DNA from: Paractinoplanes ferrugineus
GTDB taxonomy: Bacteria; Actinomycetota; Actinomycetes; Mycobacteriales; Micromonosporaceae
Direction of reading: 5' to 3'
NCBI RefSeq assembly: GCF_016862195.1
Contig: NZ_BOMM01000079.1
Location: 1 to 53,742, forward strand
DNA length: 53,742 nucleotides
Part shown: one piece after another, positions 1 through 9,279 of the stretch
How the letters are laid out: each line of letters opens with the position of its first letter
How positions within the stretch are numbered: position 1 is the first letter of the stretch
The notes under the pieces: model-generated
Database searches by the model: none
The model's input: only the letters and a program-made list of their open reading frames with translations
Told to the model about the DNA's origin: nothing
Translations under genes and position numbers: made by a program

Positions 1-1292
1 ATCGCCGCGGAGTTGCCGCTGCCGGCCGCGTCCAGGCACATGGAGCCGTACACCGTCAGTTGTTTGCTGGAGGTGTACGTCCACTGCTGGTTGGACTGGC
101 GGTTGCAGTCGTACAGAGCGACCCGGGTGCCGTTGGTCTGCGAGGCGTTCGGCACGTCGATGCAGCGGCCGGACTGCGTGCCCCGGATCGCGTTCGCGCC
201 GTTCGACGGGGCGGGCGTGGAGCCGGTCGGCGTCGGCCCGGTCGTCGGGGACGTGGGCGGCGTCGGCCCGGTCGGCGTCGGGGTGGCGGCGTTCAGCGCG
301 TTGAGCACCGAGGTGTAGGCGGCCTTCTTGTTGCCGGAGCCGTCGAACAGCAGCGGGTTCTCGCTGGACCGCCAGGAGTCGCTGTCGCGCACTCCCCACA
401 CCGTGATGCCGATGCAGCGGGGCACGTTCATGCACGCCTGGGTCAGGCCGGCGTACTGGGACGTCGACGAGTTGGTGACGTCGACCTCGGTCAGGGCCAC
501 GTCCACGCCGGCGTTGGCGAAGTTGGTGAGCGTGGTCTGGAAGTTGCCGGGCAGCGAACTGCCACCGGTGAAGTGGGTCTGCAGGCCCACACAGTCGATC
601 GGCACGCCCCGTGACTTGAAGTCCTTGATCATGTTGAGCACGGCCACGGTCTTGGCGTACGTCGCGTTCTCGATGTTGTAATCGTTGTAGCAGAGCTTGA
701 CCGACGGGTCGGCGGCACGCGCGGTGCGGAACGCCACCTCGATCCAGTCGTTGCCGGTGCCCTGCAGGTTGGAGCCGCGCCGGCTGCCGTCCTCGTTGTA
801 CGCCTCGTTGACCACGTCCCAGGCGGCCAGCTTGCCCTTGTAGTGGGCCATCACCCCGTTGATGTGGTCGATCATCGCCTGCCGCAGGGTGCTGCCGCTG
901 AGGCTCTGCATCCAGCCGGGCTGCTGACCGTGCCAGGCGAGGGTGTGGCCGCGGACCCGCATGCCGCGCTGGGTCGCCCAGTTGTAGATCTGGTCGCCGG
1001 CGCTGAAGTTGAACTGGCCCCGGTTGGGCTCGGTGGCGTCCGGCTTCATCTCGTTCTCGGCCGTGATCATGTTGAACTCACGCCCGGCGATCGTCGCGTA
1101 GGTCGAGTCGCCCAGCCGGCTCGCCGCGATCGCGGTGCCGAAGTAACGGCCCGACTGGGCCGCGGCGGCACCCAGCGTGCCGGCCGCCGCCTCGGCGGAC
1201 GGGACGAGGACCGCCACGCCGGCCGCCACCAGCAGACCCGTCGCGGCGGCCAACAGCAACCGGCTCGGGCCGGATCTCTTCAAGCGATTCAT
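1..1292 (-). CDS. Secreted endo-1,4-beta-xylanase, GH10 + CBM13 (3' end missing)
   Basis: Reading the minus strand from ATG at 1292 gives an open frame to the window edge, about 430 codons. Residues 1-36 form a Sec signal (Lys/Arg N-terminus, Leu/Ala core, ending SAEA-A). Residues about 36-335 are a GH10 catalytic domain: the acid/base Glu lies in WDVVNEAYN (about residue 160) and the nucleophile Glu in LTEVDVT (about 268), with the conserved AENEMKPDA and RGHTLAWH blocks. A Pro/Thr/Gly linker follows near residue 340. A ricin-type CBM13 begins near 360 (SGRCIDVPNASQ, then QQWTY) and is cut by the window. The layout resembles Streptomyces xylanase A; the family enzyme cuts internal xylan beta-1,4 bonds outside the cell. 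Start choice: ATG followed by an immediate signal peptide. It lies downstream of the GH3 gene on the same strand but has its own promoter. Confidence 0.93.
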   Translation of the reverse strand, partial: MNRLKRSGPSRLLLAAATGLLVAAGVAVLVPSAEAAAGTLGAAAAQSGRYFGTAIAASRLGDSTYATIAGREFNMITAENEMKPDATEPNRGQFNFSAGDQIYNWATQRGMRVRGHTLAWHGQQPGWMQSLSGSTLRQAMIDHINGVMAHYKGKLAAWDVVNEAYNEDGSRRGSNLQGTGNDWIEVAFRTARAADPSVKLCYNDYNIENATYAKTVAVLNMIKDFKSRGVPIDCVGLQTHFTGGSSLPGNFQTTLTNFANAGVDVALTEVDVTNSSTSQYAGLTQACMNVPRCIGITVWGVRDSDSWRSSENPLLFDGSGNKKAAYTSVLNALNAATPTPTGPTPPTSPTTGPTPTGSTPAPSNGANAIRGTQSGRCIDVPNASQTNGTRVALYDCNRQSNQQWTYTSSKQLTVYGSMCLDAAGSGNSAA

Positions 1293-1443
1293 GACACTCC
1301 CTGATGACCTCGTGCCGGGTGGTGGCGTGCCGGTTGCCGGCGTGGGTCGCGCGGGTGTGGCGTTCTCGAGGCGGTGACCGGCCGCCCGGTGTACCCCGGC
1401 GAGCGGCGGCGTCCGATCGAGGCGGACCCAAGCCGTAAATATT

Positions 1444-1470
1444 CCGAAACATTACGGCAACTTTCGGCGA
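1444..1470 (-). promoter_or_regulatory. Putative xylanase operator (TCGCCGAAAGTTGC and CCGAAA-N12-TTTCGG)
   Basis: The minus strand carries TCGCCGAAAGTTGC. On either strand the arms CCGAAA (1444-1449) and TTTCGG (1462-1467) form an inverted repeat. A near copy, TCGCCGAAACTTCC, lies upstream of the second GH10 gene (minus strand of 9181-9195). GAAA/TTTC repeats near Streptomyces xylanase promoters are recalled from the literature, not checked here. The regulator is unknown. Confidence 0.5.
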
Positions 1471-1500
1471 ACGCTACTCCGGCAGATAGCAACCGGTCAA
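1471..1500 (-). promoter_or_regulatory. Candidate promoter of the GH10+CBM13 xylanase
   Basis: On the minus strand TTGACC (1500-1495) is followed after 18 bases by TAGCGT (1476-1471), matching actinobacterial TTGACN and TANNNT hexamers. The inverted repeat at 1444-1470 lies immediately downstream of the -10, where a repressor would block initiation. Motif match only. Confidence 0.5.
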
Positions 1501-1667
1501 TGCCTCAAGATTTCGCCTTCTGCACCGTCCGGGCTGGAAATATGGTTACGGCGACAGAGCCAACCCATAGACGTACGGCAATGGGGCTATTGACCTGTAG
1601 TTACAGCCGACGCGGCCGGGCAGCCGAAACTACCGGGTCCACCTGGAACTTCCGGATCGCTTCCGGG

Positions 1668-3938
<2,271 letters not shown>

Positions 3939-3981
3939 GACGTGTCCTCACACCCGGCAGATATTGACCGCCATCGTGACA

Positions 3982-3995
3982 TGGGAGCGCTCCCA
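3982..3995. promoter_or_regulatory. CebR operator, TGGGAGCGCTCCCA
   Basis: A perfect 14-bp palindrome identical to the known operator of the LacI-family repressor CebR, which controls cellulose utilisation in Streptomyces and relatives and releases DNA on binding cellobiose or cellotriose. It lies 44 bases upstream of the GH3 start and 92 bases beyond the MFS stop, so the GH3 gene is the natural target. No CebR gene is in the window. Confidence 0.88.
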
Positions 3996-4087
3996 GAGCA
4001 ACCGGGGCGTGCCGTCAGCGACGATCGGGACCGCACCGCCGCCGGGTCGGCCGCCGGCAGGTCGGGCCCCGCCGCCGAATTCTCCGG

Positions 4088-5329
4088 TCAGCGCACGGAC
4101 TTGATCCGGTACACCAGGGCCGCACCGGCCAGCGCGATCACCGACGACGCGACGTAGAGCGTGGGATACCCACCGGCGTAGGCGACGATCGGCGCGGCGA
4201 TCGCCGGGGCGAGCACCTGCGGCAGCGAGTTGGCCACGTTGATCACGCCGAGGTCCTTGCCCCGGTTCAGTTCCGCCGGCAGCACCTGGGTCATCAGCGC
4301 GAAGTCCACCGAGGTGAACGCGCCGAAGCCGACGCCCAGGACCAGCGCGGCGATCGTCACGCCGATCCAGGTCGGCCAGCCGGCGAGCAGGAAACCGGCC
4401 ACCGCCATGATGACGCCGGACCACGTGACGAAGGCGCGCCGGTTGCCGACCCGGTCGGACCACACGCCGGCGACCATCACGGTGATCAGGAGGGTGACGG
4501 CGTTGACACCGGTCAGAATCAGCACCGCGCCGTCGGGATCGGCCACCTTCACCTCCTCCTTGAGATAGAAGAGCAGATAGAGCAGGGCCAAGGCGTTGCC
4601 CAGGTTGATCAGGAACCGGGTGAGCCAGGCCCAGGCGAAGTCGGGGTGGCGGGCCGGGCTGATCCAGAAGCCGGCCAGGAACTCACGCCGGCTCCAGGCC
4701 GGCCGGAGCGCCGCCGGCAGCACCTGGTCGCGCCGGATCAGCAGGTACGGCACGGCGGAGACGACGACGAAGACGGCGCACGCCAGATAGCCGCCGGAGA
4801 TGCCGCCGCCGGTGACCGCCAGCCCGACGCCCGCCGCCGACCCGACCGTCTGCGCCACGCCGAAGTAGCCGCCGGCCACCCCGCGCTGCGACACCGGGAC
4901 CTGATCGGGGATCGCGGCGCTGAGCGCCGCGAAGGGGGCGTTCAGCGCCGTCTGCACCAGCACCCAACCGACGATCATCATGGGTACGCCGGTGGCCGTG
5001 GCGAGCAGCAACAGCCCGCCCGCGCCGACCAGAGTGCCGCCCGCGATCCACGGCAGCCGCCGGCCGTACCGGGAAACCGTACGGTCCGACAGGGCGCCCC
5101 AGAGCGGGTTCGCGATCAGCGAGAACAGCGCGCCGATCCCGGTCACCAGGGCGAGCAGGCCCTCCTTGCCGGTCGGCGCGAACAGTTCGGCCTGCTTGGC
5201 CAGCAGGATCTGCAGCGGCCCGTACCAGCCGACGAACATTCCGGTGACGGCCAGCGAGAACGCCAGGATCCAGCGGAGCGGGACGCGGTCGGTGGGTGCC
5301 TGCACCACGCCCGGCGGCGCGGCGGTCAT
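4088..5329 (-). CDS. MFS sugar transporter (GPH/SLC45-like)
   Basis: 413 aa from ATG at 5329, whose ATGA overlaps the stop of the GH1 gene, indicating translational coupling; a longer open frame upstream lies inside GH1 and is rejected as the start. About 12 hydrophobic segments are visible. Conserved features include WILAFSLAVTGMFVGWYGPLQ near the N-terminus and the loop motif GALSDRTVSRYGRRLPW with its basic residues after helix 2; the mid-protein motif WSDRVGNRR repeats the pattern. The family imports di- or oligosaccharides with protons. Its neighbours suggest a beta-glucoside or cello/xylo-oligosaccharide feeding the GH1 enzyme. This operon has no ABC sugar importer. Confidence 0.85.
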   Translation of the reverse strand: MTAAPPGVVQAPTDRVPLRWILAFSLAVTGMFVGWYGPLQILLAKQAELFAPTGKEGLLALVTGIGALFSLIANPLWGALSDRTVSRYGRRLPWIAGGTLVGAGGLLLLATATGVPMMIVGWVLVQTALNAPFAALSAAIPDQVPVSQRGVAGGYFGVAQTVGSAAGVGLAVTGGGISGGYLACAVFVVVSAVPYLLIRRDQVLPAALRPAWSRREFLAGFWISPARHPDFAWAWLTRFLINLGNALALLYLLFYLKEEVKVADPDGAVLILTGVNAVTLLITVMVAGVWSDRVGNRRAFVTWSGVIMAVAGFLLAGWPTWIGVTIAALVLGVGFGAFTSVDFALMTQVLPAELNRGKDLGVINVANSLPQVLAPAIAAPIVAYAGGYPTLYVASSVIALAGAALVYRIKSVR

Positions 5330-6669
5330 CGGGCCGGCCCGCCGGCCGGAGCCGTCCGGTTCAGCCGGATCTGCTCGCGCAGCCAACCGAACGACGACTT
5401 GGGGGTACGCCGCTGGGTGTCGTAGTCCACGTGCACCAGGCCGAAGCGTTTGGTGTAGCCGGCCGCCCACTCGAAGTTGTCGAGCAGCGACCAGACGTAG
5501 AAGCCGCGGACGTCGACCCCGGCGTCCAGCGCGGCCCGTACGGCGTCGAGGTGCGCGGCGAGGAAGGCCACCCGGTCCGGGTCGGCGCACTGCCCGCCGG
5601 CGTCCACCACGTCGTCCACGGCACAGCCGTTCTCGCTCACCACCAGCGGCGGCAGCCGGTCGCCGTACCGGTCGCGCAGGGTCAGCAGGACCTCGGTGAG
5701 TCCTTCCGGGACGATGGCCCAGTCGAACGCGGTCACCGGGTATCCGGCCGGCGGCGCCACCTCGAGGGGGATGTCGCCGGCCACCGCGCGAACGCCGTTG
5801 ACGGTGTAGTAGTTGACCCCCCAGAGGTCGACCGGGTTGGCGATGACCGCCATGTCACCGTCCCGGATCACCGGCTGCACCAGCGGCAGCGCCTCGTCCG
5901 GATAGCGGCCGAGCAGCAGTGGATCGGTGAACAGCCGGTTCTGCACGGTGTCGTAGAAGGCGGCCGCGGCGACGTCCGCCGCCGCGTCGCTCAGCGGCCG
6001 GGCCGGCGCGTAGCTGTTGATGGCCATGATCGGTGCCGGGCCGGCGGCCCGCAACGCCGCCACCGCCGAGCCGTGGGCCAGCAGCAGATGGTGTGCGACG
6101 GCACCGGACTCGGCCAGCGGCAGGCGCAGGCCGGGAGCGTGCTCACCGACCACGTGGCCCAGGACGAAGTGCTCGAACATCTCGTTGATCGCGGCCCAGG
6201 TGCCGACCCGGTCACCCAGCCGGGCCGCGACGACGGCGGCGTAGTCGGCGAACCGGTGGGCGGTGTCACGCCGGAGCCAGCCGCCCTCGTCCTGCAGCCA
6301 CTGCGGGAGATCCCAGTGGAAGAGGTTCACCACCGGGGTGATCCCGCGCTCCCCCAACTCGTCGAGCAACCGGTCGTAGAAGTCCAGGCCGGCCGGGTTG
6401 GGGACGCCCGCCGCGCCGATCACCCGGGGCCAGGAGACCGACAGTCGGTAGGCATCCACCCCGAGGTCCGCGATCAGGGCCACATCCTCGCGCCACCGGT
6501 GCACGTGGTCGCAGGCCACGTCCCCGGTGCCGCCGTCCGCGATCGCGCCCGGACGGCGGCCGAACGTGTCCCAGACGGACGGCAGGCGGCCGCCCTCGGT
6601 CGTCGCACCCTCGATCTGAAAGGCCGAGGCCGCCACGCCCCAGACGAAATTCGGGGGAAAACCGGCCAC
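5326..6669 (-). CDS. GH1 family beta-glucosidase (intracellular)
   Basis: 447 aa without a signal peptide. It begins MAGFPPNFVWGVAASAFQIEG, the usual GH1 N-terminus. GTG at 6669 is chosen because GAGGAG precedes it by 7 bases; a TTG ten codons upstream has no such site. The nucleophile Glu is in VVSENGC near residue 346. The acid/base Glu is in AAINEMFEH near residue 162, where most GH1 enzymes have NEP, so this is a minor-type motif. WSLLDNFEWAAGY near the C-terminus forms the glycone pocket. The family hydrolyses cellobiose and other beta-glucosides in the cytoplasm. It is the first gene of a two-gene operon with the overlapping MFS transporter and lies 82 bases after the GH30 stop, so read-through from GH30 is possible. 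Confidence 0.92.
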   Translation of the reverse strand: MAGFPPNFVWGVAASAFQIEGATTEGGRLPSVWDTFGRRPGAIADGGTGDVACDHVHRWREDVALIADLGVDAYRLSVSWPRVIGAAGVPNPAGLDFYDRLLDELGERGITPVVNLFHWDLPQWLQDEGGWLRRDTAHRFADYAAVVAARLGDRVGTWAAINEMFEHFVLGHVVGEHAPGLRLPLAESGAVAHHLLLAHGSAVAALRAAGPAPIMAINSYAPARPLSDAAADVAAAAFYDTVQNRLFTDPLLLGRYPDEALPLVQPVIRDGDMAVIANPVDLWGVNYYTVNGVRAVAGDIPLEVAPPAGYPVTAFDWAIVPEGLTEVLLTLRDRYGDRLPPLVVSENGCAVDDVVDAGGQCADPDRVAFLAAHLDAVRAALDAGVDVRGFYVWSLLDNFEWAAGYTKRFGLVHVDYDTQRRTPKSSFGWLREQIRLNRTAPAGGPAR

Positions 6670-6751
6670 TGTCCCGCTCCTCGCCAGACGATCACGCAAT
6701 TGACGAGAATGATTCGCGTTCGTCGGGCGAAGCGCAATATCGCGGGGGCCG

Positions 6752-8065
6752 CTACTTCGTGCTGAGCGTGAAGGTCATGACGCTACGAGCCGGGATCGTC
6801 ACCTTGAACGAGCCGCCCGACATCTTGATCGCGCTCTGCGCGGCCGCGTTCCGGCTTCCGTCGGTCAGCCAGTTCGAGACGTTGCCGGACGCGGCGGTGT
6901 TCGCCAGCGTGAACTGCTGGCTCACCGAGTTCGCGTTCTTGTTGACGGCGACGATGACGACGCTGGTGCCGTTGCGGTAGGCCGAGACGAACAGGTTCGA
7001 CACCGGGTTGGCGGTCGCGTCGATCCGGACGAAGCCAGGGCGGACGAACCTGGAGAAGTGCGACATGACGGCGCCGCGCTTGCTGAGCTTGCCGTCCTCG
7101 CGCATCGGGCCGTAACTGCGCCGCAGGTACCACCAGACGTACGCCTGGAACTCGGCGTCGACCATCGCGCGGTGCATGTGCTCGCCGACGTCGAGCGCAC
7201 CCGGCCACGCGTCACCGGAGTTGGTGTCGCTGTTCGGGTAGTACACCTCGGTCATCCAGAGTTCCTTGCCCGCGGCCTTCTGCTTGAACAGCGGGTACGG
7301 GAACTGGGAGAACTGGGTGCCGTAGAGGTGCGCCCCGATGATGTCCACGTTGGCGAGCGCCGCCGCGTCGTTGAGGATCGGGTCGGACATCGACTTCACA
7401 TACTGGAAGGACTCCGGCGCCATCACCCGGGTGCCGATCGAACCGGCGTTCTCCTTCAGGAACTTCACGATCTCCGCCGACGTCCACCACGTCCACTCCG
7501 AGGCGAAGTCGGGCTCGTTCTGCACCGAGATGCTGTAGAGCGGGACGCCGTTGTTCTTCATGTACGTGGTGAAGTCGTTCAGGTGCTTCGCGTAGGCACC
7601 GTACGAGCTCGTCCGGAGTCGCTTCTGATTGGCCTTGCCGTTGCGGGTGAAGGTCTCGATCATGCTGGCGGGCGGGTTCCACGGCGTCGCGAAGACGGTC
7701 GCCCCGAGGGCGACGGCGCGCTTGGCGGTCGCCAGATCGCGCCCCCAGTCCGCCTGTTTCTCGTTCACCGGGATCCGCAGGACGGAGAAGTTGAGTTTCC
7801 CGTCGCCGGCGCCGAACGCGGTCTCCCGCTGCACGGCGGTGAGGTCACCGGCCCAGATCGCGTGGGTCATGGCGCCGAAGCCCTTGATGGTCTGCTTCGT
7901 GGCCGACGGGTTGATGTTGGCCGTCGCGGCGAAGGCATCGGAGGACACGACGACCGAGGCGGCGACCGCGGCGACCGGCACGGCCCCCGCCGTCGCCAGG
8001 AGCGTCCTGCGGCGCATCGTCTTCTTGCGGGCGGCACTGTCCGGCTCGTTCTGCTCCAACGTCAT
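6752..8065 (-). CDS. xynC: Secreted glucuronoxylanase, GH30 subfamily 8
   Basis: 437 aa. A twin-arginine-like signal (RRRTLLATAG, then a hydrophobic run ending DAFA-A, about residue 46) suggests Tat or Sec export. The catalytic domain starts KQTIKGFGAMTHAIW. The acid/base Glu is in SVQNEPDF (about 184) and the nucleophile in LWMTEVYY (about 272). The block YVWWYLRRSYGPMREDG and the following SKRG are typical of subfamily 8, where an Arg and nearby residues bind the 4-O-methylglucuronic acid side chain that directs cleavage. The C-terminal beta-sandwich ends at ARSVMTFTLS. There is no CBM. ATG at 8065 has AAGGA six to seven bases upstream. The family cuts glucuronoxylan one unit from a glucuronate substitution, complementing the two GH10 enzymes. 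Confidence 0.93.
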   Translation of the reverse strand: MTLEQNEPDSAARKKTMRRRTLLATAGAVPVAAVAASVVVSSDAFAATANINPSATKQTIKGFGAMTHAIWAGDLTAVQRETAFGAGDGKLNFSVLRIPVNEKQADWGRDLATAKRAVALGATVFATPWNPPASMIETFTRNGKANQKRLRTSSYGAYAKHLNDFTTYMKNNGVPLYSISVQNEPDFASEWTWWTSAEIVKFLKENAGSIGTRVMAPESFQYVKSMSDPILNDAAALANVDIIGAHLYGTQFSQFPYPLFKQKAAGKELWMTEVYYPNSDTNSGDAWPGALDVGEHMHRAMVDAEFQAYVWWYLRRSYGPMREDGKLSKRGAVMSHFSRFVRPGFVRIDATANPVSNLFVSAYRNGTSVVIVAVNKNANSVSQQFTLANTAASGNVSNWLTDGSRNAAAQSAIKMSGGSFKVTIPARSVMTFTLSTK

Positions 8066-8085
8066 TTCTCGTCCTTCTGGAATGA

Positions 8086-8101
8086 ACGCCGTTCTCGGCG
8101 T
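8086..8101. promoter_or_regulatory. Inverted repeat ACGCCG-TTCT-CGGCGT upstream of GH30
   Basis: A perfect 6-bp inverted repeat lies just upstream of the GH30 ribosome site. It could be an operator or a small leader hairpin; no known regulator is assigned. Confidence 0.3.
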
Positions 8102-8121
8102 AGCTGCGATCGGGCATGGAA

Positions 8122-8163
8122 CGACCGGTCCCCGCGGCGGCGCGTCACCCCGGGGACCGGTCG
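8122..8163 (-). terminator. Hairpin terminator downstream of the pectate lyase
   Basis: CGACCGGTCCCCG (8122-8134) and CGGGGACCGGTCG (8151-8163) form a perfect 13-bp stem with a 16-base loop, starting 5 bases past the pectate lyase stop. There is no U tract, as is usual in high-GC actinobacteria. It would separate the pectate lyase from GH30. Confidence 0.75.
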
Positions 8164-8168
8164 GGAAT

Positions 8169-8888
8169 TCAGGAGACGATGCAGTTCTTGCCGTTCGGGC
8201 CGGTGCCGGTCTTGACCGGCTCGGCGCCGGTGTTGTTGCCGGTGTAGAGCCAGCAGGTGGGAATGCTGCCGATGTGGTTGCCCTTGAGCGTCGCGACGTC
8301 GCCGAAGTTGGTGTTGACGCCGGCGATCACCTTGCCGCTGGTGGCGGTGACGTTCTGGATGGTCACCTTGCGGGCGGCCTGGGTGGAGCAGTTGCCGCAG
8401 GAGCGGTAGAGCTTGCCGAAGTTGGAGACCTTGAAGTTCTTGATGGTCACCGAGCCGCCGGCACCGCGGTTGTCCTGGAACACCTTGTCCGACGCGCTGG
8501 CGGCGCTGCCGCCGTCGATCACGACGGTGGCGTTGTTGCCGCGGAAGGTGGCGGCGTCCTCGCCGACGTCCTGCCACACGACGTTCGTGATTTTGCAGCT
8601 ACCGGCGCAGTGCACGCCGTCAGCGGCCGGGGCGCCCAGCACGACGTTCTTCAGGGTGGCGCCGGCGGCCAGGTCGAACAGCGGGTCCTGGCCCTCGGCC
8701 TGGCCACCGCTGCCGAGCTTGCCGGAGCCGATGTAGCGCTTGCCGCCGCCGTCGAAGGTGCCGGTCACCTTGATCGACGCGGTGACCTTCACGTCGGTGG
8801 CGGCGGACGCGAGGTTCACCGTCACGACGGATCCGGCCAGCGCGGCGGCCAGCACGGCGGCGCCGATGAGCACCCGTGGTCTTTTCAT
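8169..8888 (-). CDS. Secreted pectate lyase, polysaccharide lyase family 3
   Basis: 239 aa. Signal peptide residues 1-29 (MKRPRVLIGAAVLAAALAG... ending LASA-A). The mature part is a small right-handed beta-helix: GGGKRYIGSGKLGSGGQAEGQ, DGVHCAGSCKITNVVWQDVGEDAATFRG, and KVFQDNRGAGGSVTIKNF, the PL3 signature set with several Cys residues for disulfides. Asp/Glu clusters would bind calcium. The family cleaves polygalacturonate by beta-elimination. ATG at 8888 is preceded by an AAAGG site; in-frame codons farther upstream have no signal and are rejected. Short full-length PL3 proteins of this size are usual, and no CBM is attached. Confidence 0.9.
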   Translation of the reverse strand: MKRPRVLIGAAVLAAALAGSVVTVNLASAATDVKVTASIKVTGTFDGGGKRYIGSGKLGSGGQAEGQDPLFDLAAGATLKNVVLGAPAADGVHCAGSCKITNVVWQDVGEDAATFRGNNATVVIDGGSAASASDKVFQDNRGAGGSVTIKNFKVSNFGKLYRSCGNCSTQAARKVTIQNVTATSGKVIAGVNTNFGDVATLKGNHIGSIPTCWLYTGNNTGAEPVKTGTGPNGKNCIVS

Positions 8889-8991
8889 GGAAGGCCTTTC
8901 TTTACCACTTTCGAGCGAACAGGAACGGGAGCCGGTCAGCGCTGTCGCGGTGCGGGCCACACCGCGGCCCGGTGGCGGGACGCATTCGACA

Positions 8992-9015
8992 TGACATTGC
9001 GCGCCATTCATGTCA
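8992..9015. promoter_or_regulatory. Inverted repeat TGACAT-N12-ATGTCA, candidate operator/promoter for pectate lyase
   Basis: Six-base arms are separated by 12 bases. The right arm overlaps a minus-strand TTGACA -35-like hexamer (9016-9011). It lies about 105-130 bases upstream of the pectate lyase start. The regulator is unknown. Confidence 0.35.
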
Positions 9016-9180
9016 ATGAATTTGATTTGCAGGTTTTTTGCAGTTCGGGTGGCCCGTGGAGTGATTTCGCTGATCGGCAACCTGTAGTGGTTCGGCGGCC
9101 GGCAAAGGTTGCCCCGCGACGCGAATTTCTTTCCCGGGCAGCCACCGGGGCCGGGCGCCGCCGACCGCTGAGCGGGGATT

Positions 9181-9195
9181 CGGAAGTTTCGGCGA
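9181..9195. promoter_or_regulatory. Second copy of the xylanase motif (TCGCCGAAACTTCC, minus strand)
   Basis: Plus strand reads CGGAAGTTTCGGCGA. It matches the element below the GH10+CBM13 promoter (TCGCCGAAA, then S-TT-S-C). It lies about 85 bases upstream of the GH10+CBM2 start and 26 bases upstream of a TTGACA. Co-regulation of the two xylanases is inferred. Confidence 0.45.
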
Positions 9196-9279
9196 CTGAC
9201 GACGCGTCACGACGCCTGTATTGACAACTGCCGATATCTTGCCGAGGCTTACCCCACCGTACCGATGAGGAGAGATGTC

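Larger units (their letters stand above)
1293..1667 (-). other. Upstream region of the GH10+CBM13 xylanase gene (no gene)
   Basis: About 375 bases between the stop of the GH3 gene and the xylanase start hold no convincing gene. The middle is more AT-rich than its neighbours and contains a candidate promoter and an inverted repeat (annotated separately). The GC-rich 1300-1430 stretch would be a 5' leader of about 170 nt with no obvious strong hairpin. Confidence 0.7.
8889..9279. other. Divergent control region between pectate lyase and GH10+CBM2 xylanase
   Basis: 391 bases without a gene between divergent starts. It is locally AT-rich near 8985-9060. Visible elements are an inverted repeat TGACAT-N12-ATGTCA (8992-9015), a minus-strand TTGACA (9016-9011) that could serve the pectate lyase, the shared xylanase motif at 9181-9195, and a plus-strand TTGACA (9221-9226) without a convincing -10. 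Confidence 0.7.

Noticed and set aside
5330..5590. Longer N-terminus for the MFS transporter
   Set aside because: The extra 87 residues lie inside GH1 and are Arg/Pro-rich. The ATGA overlap gives a normal MFS start at 5329.
7629..9224. Plus-strand frame opposite GH30 and the pectate lyase
   Set aside because: No domain or signal; both minus-strand genes are certain.
9221..9250. Promoter TTGACA with AGGCTT for the second GH10 gene
   Set aside because: The -35 is perfect but no TANNNT hexamer stands at 16-19 bases, so it was left as a note in the control-region entry.
9265..9279. ATG at 9265 as the start of the second GH10 gene
   Set aside because: The ribosome site GAGGAG overlaps this codon and fits the GTG at 9280.
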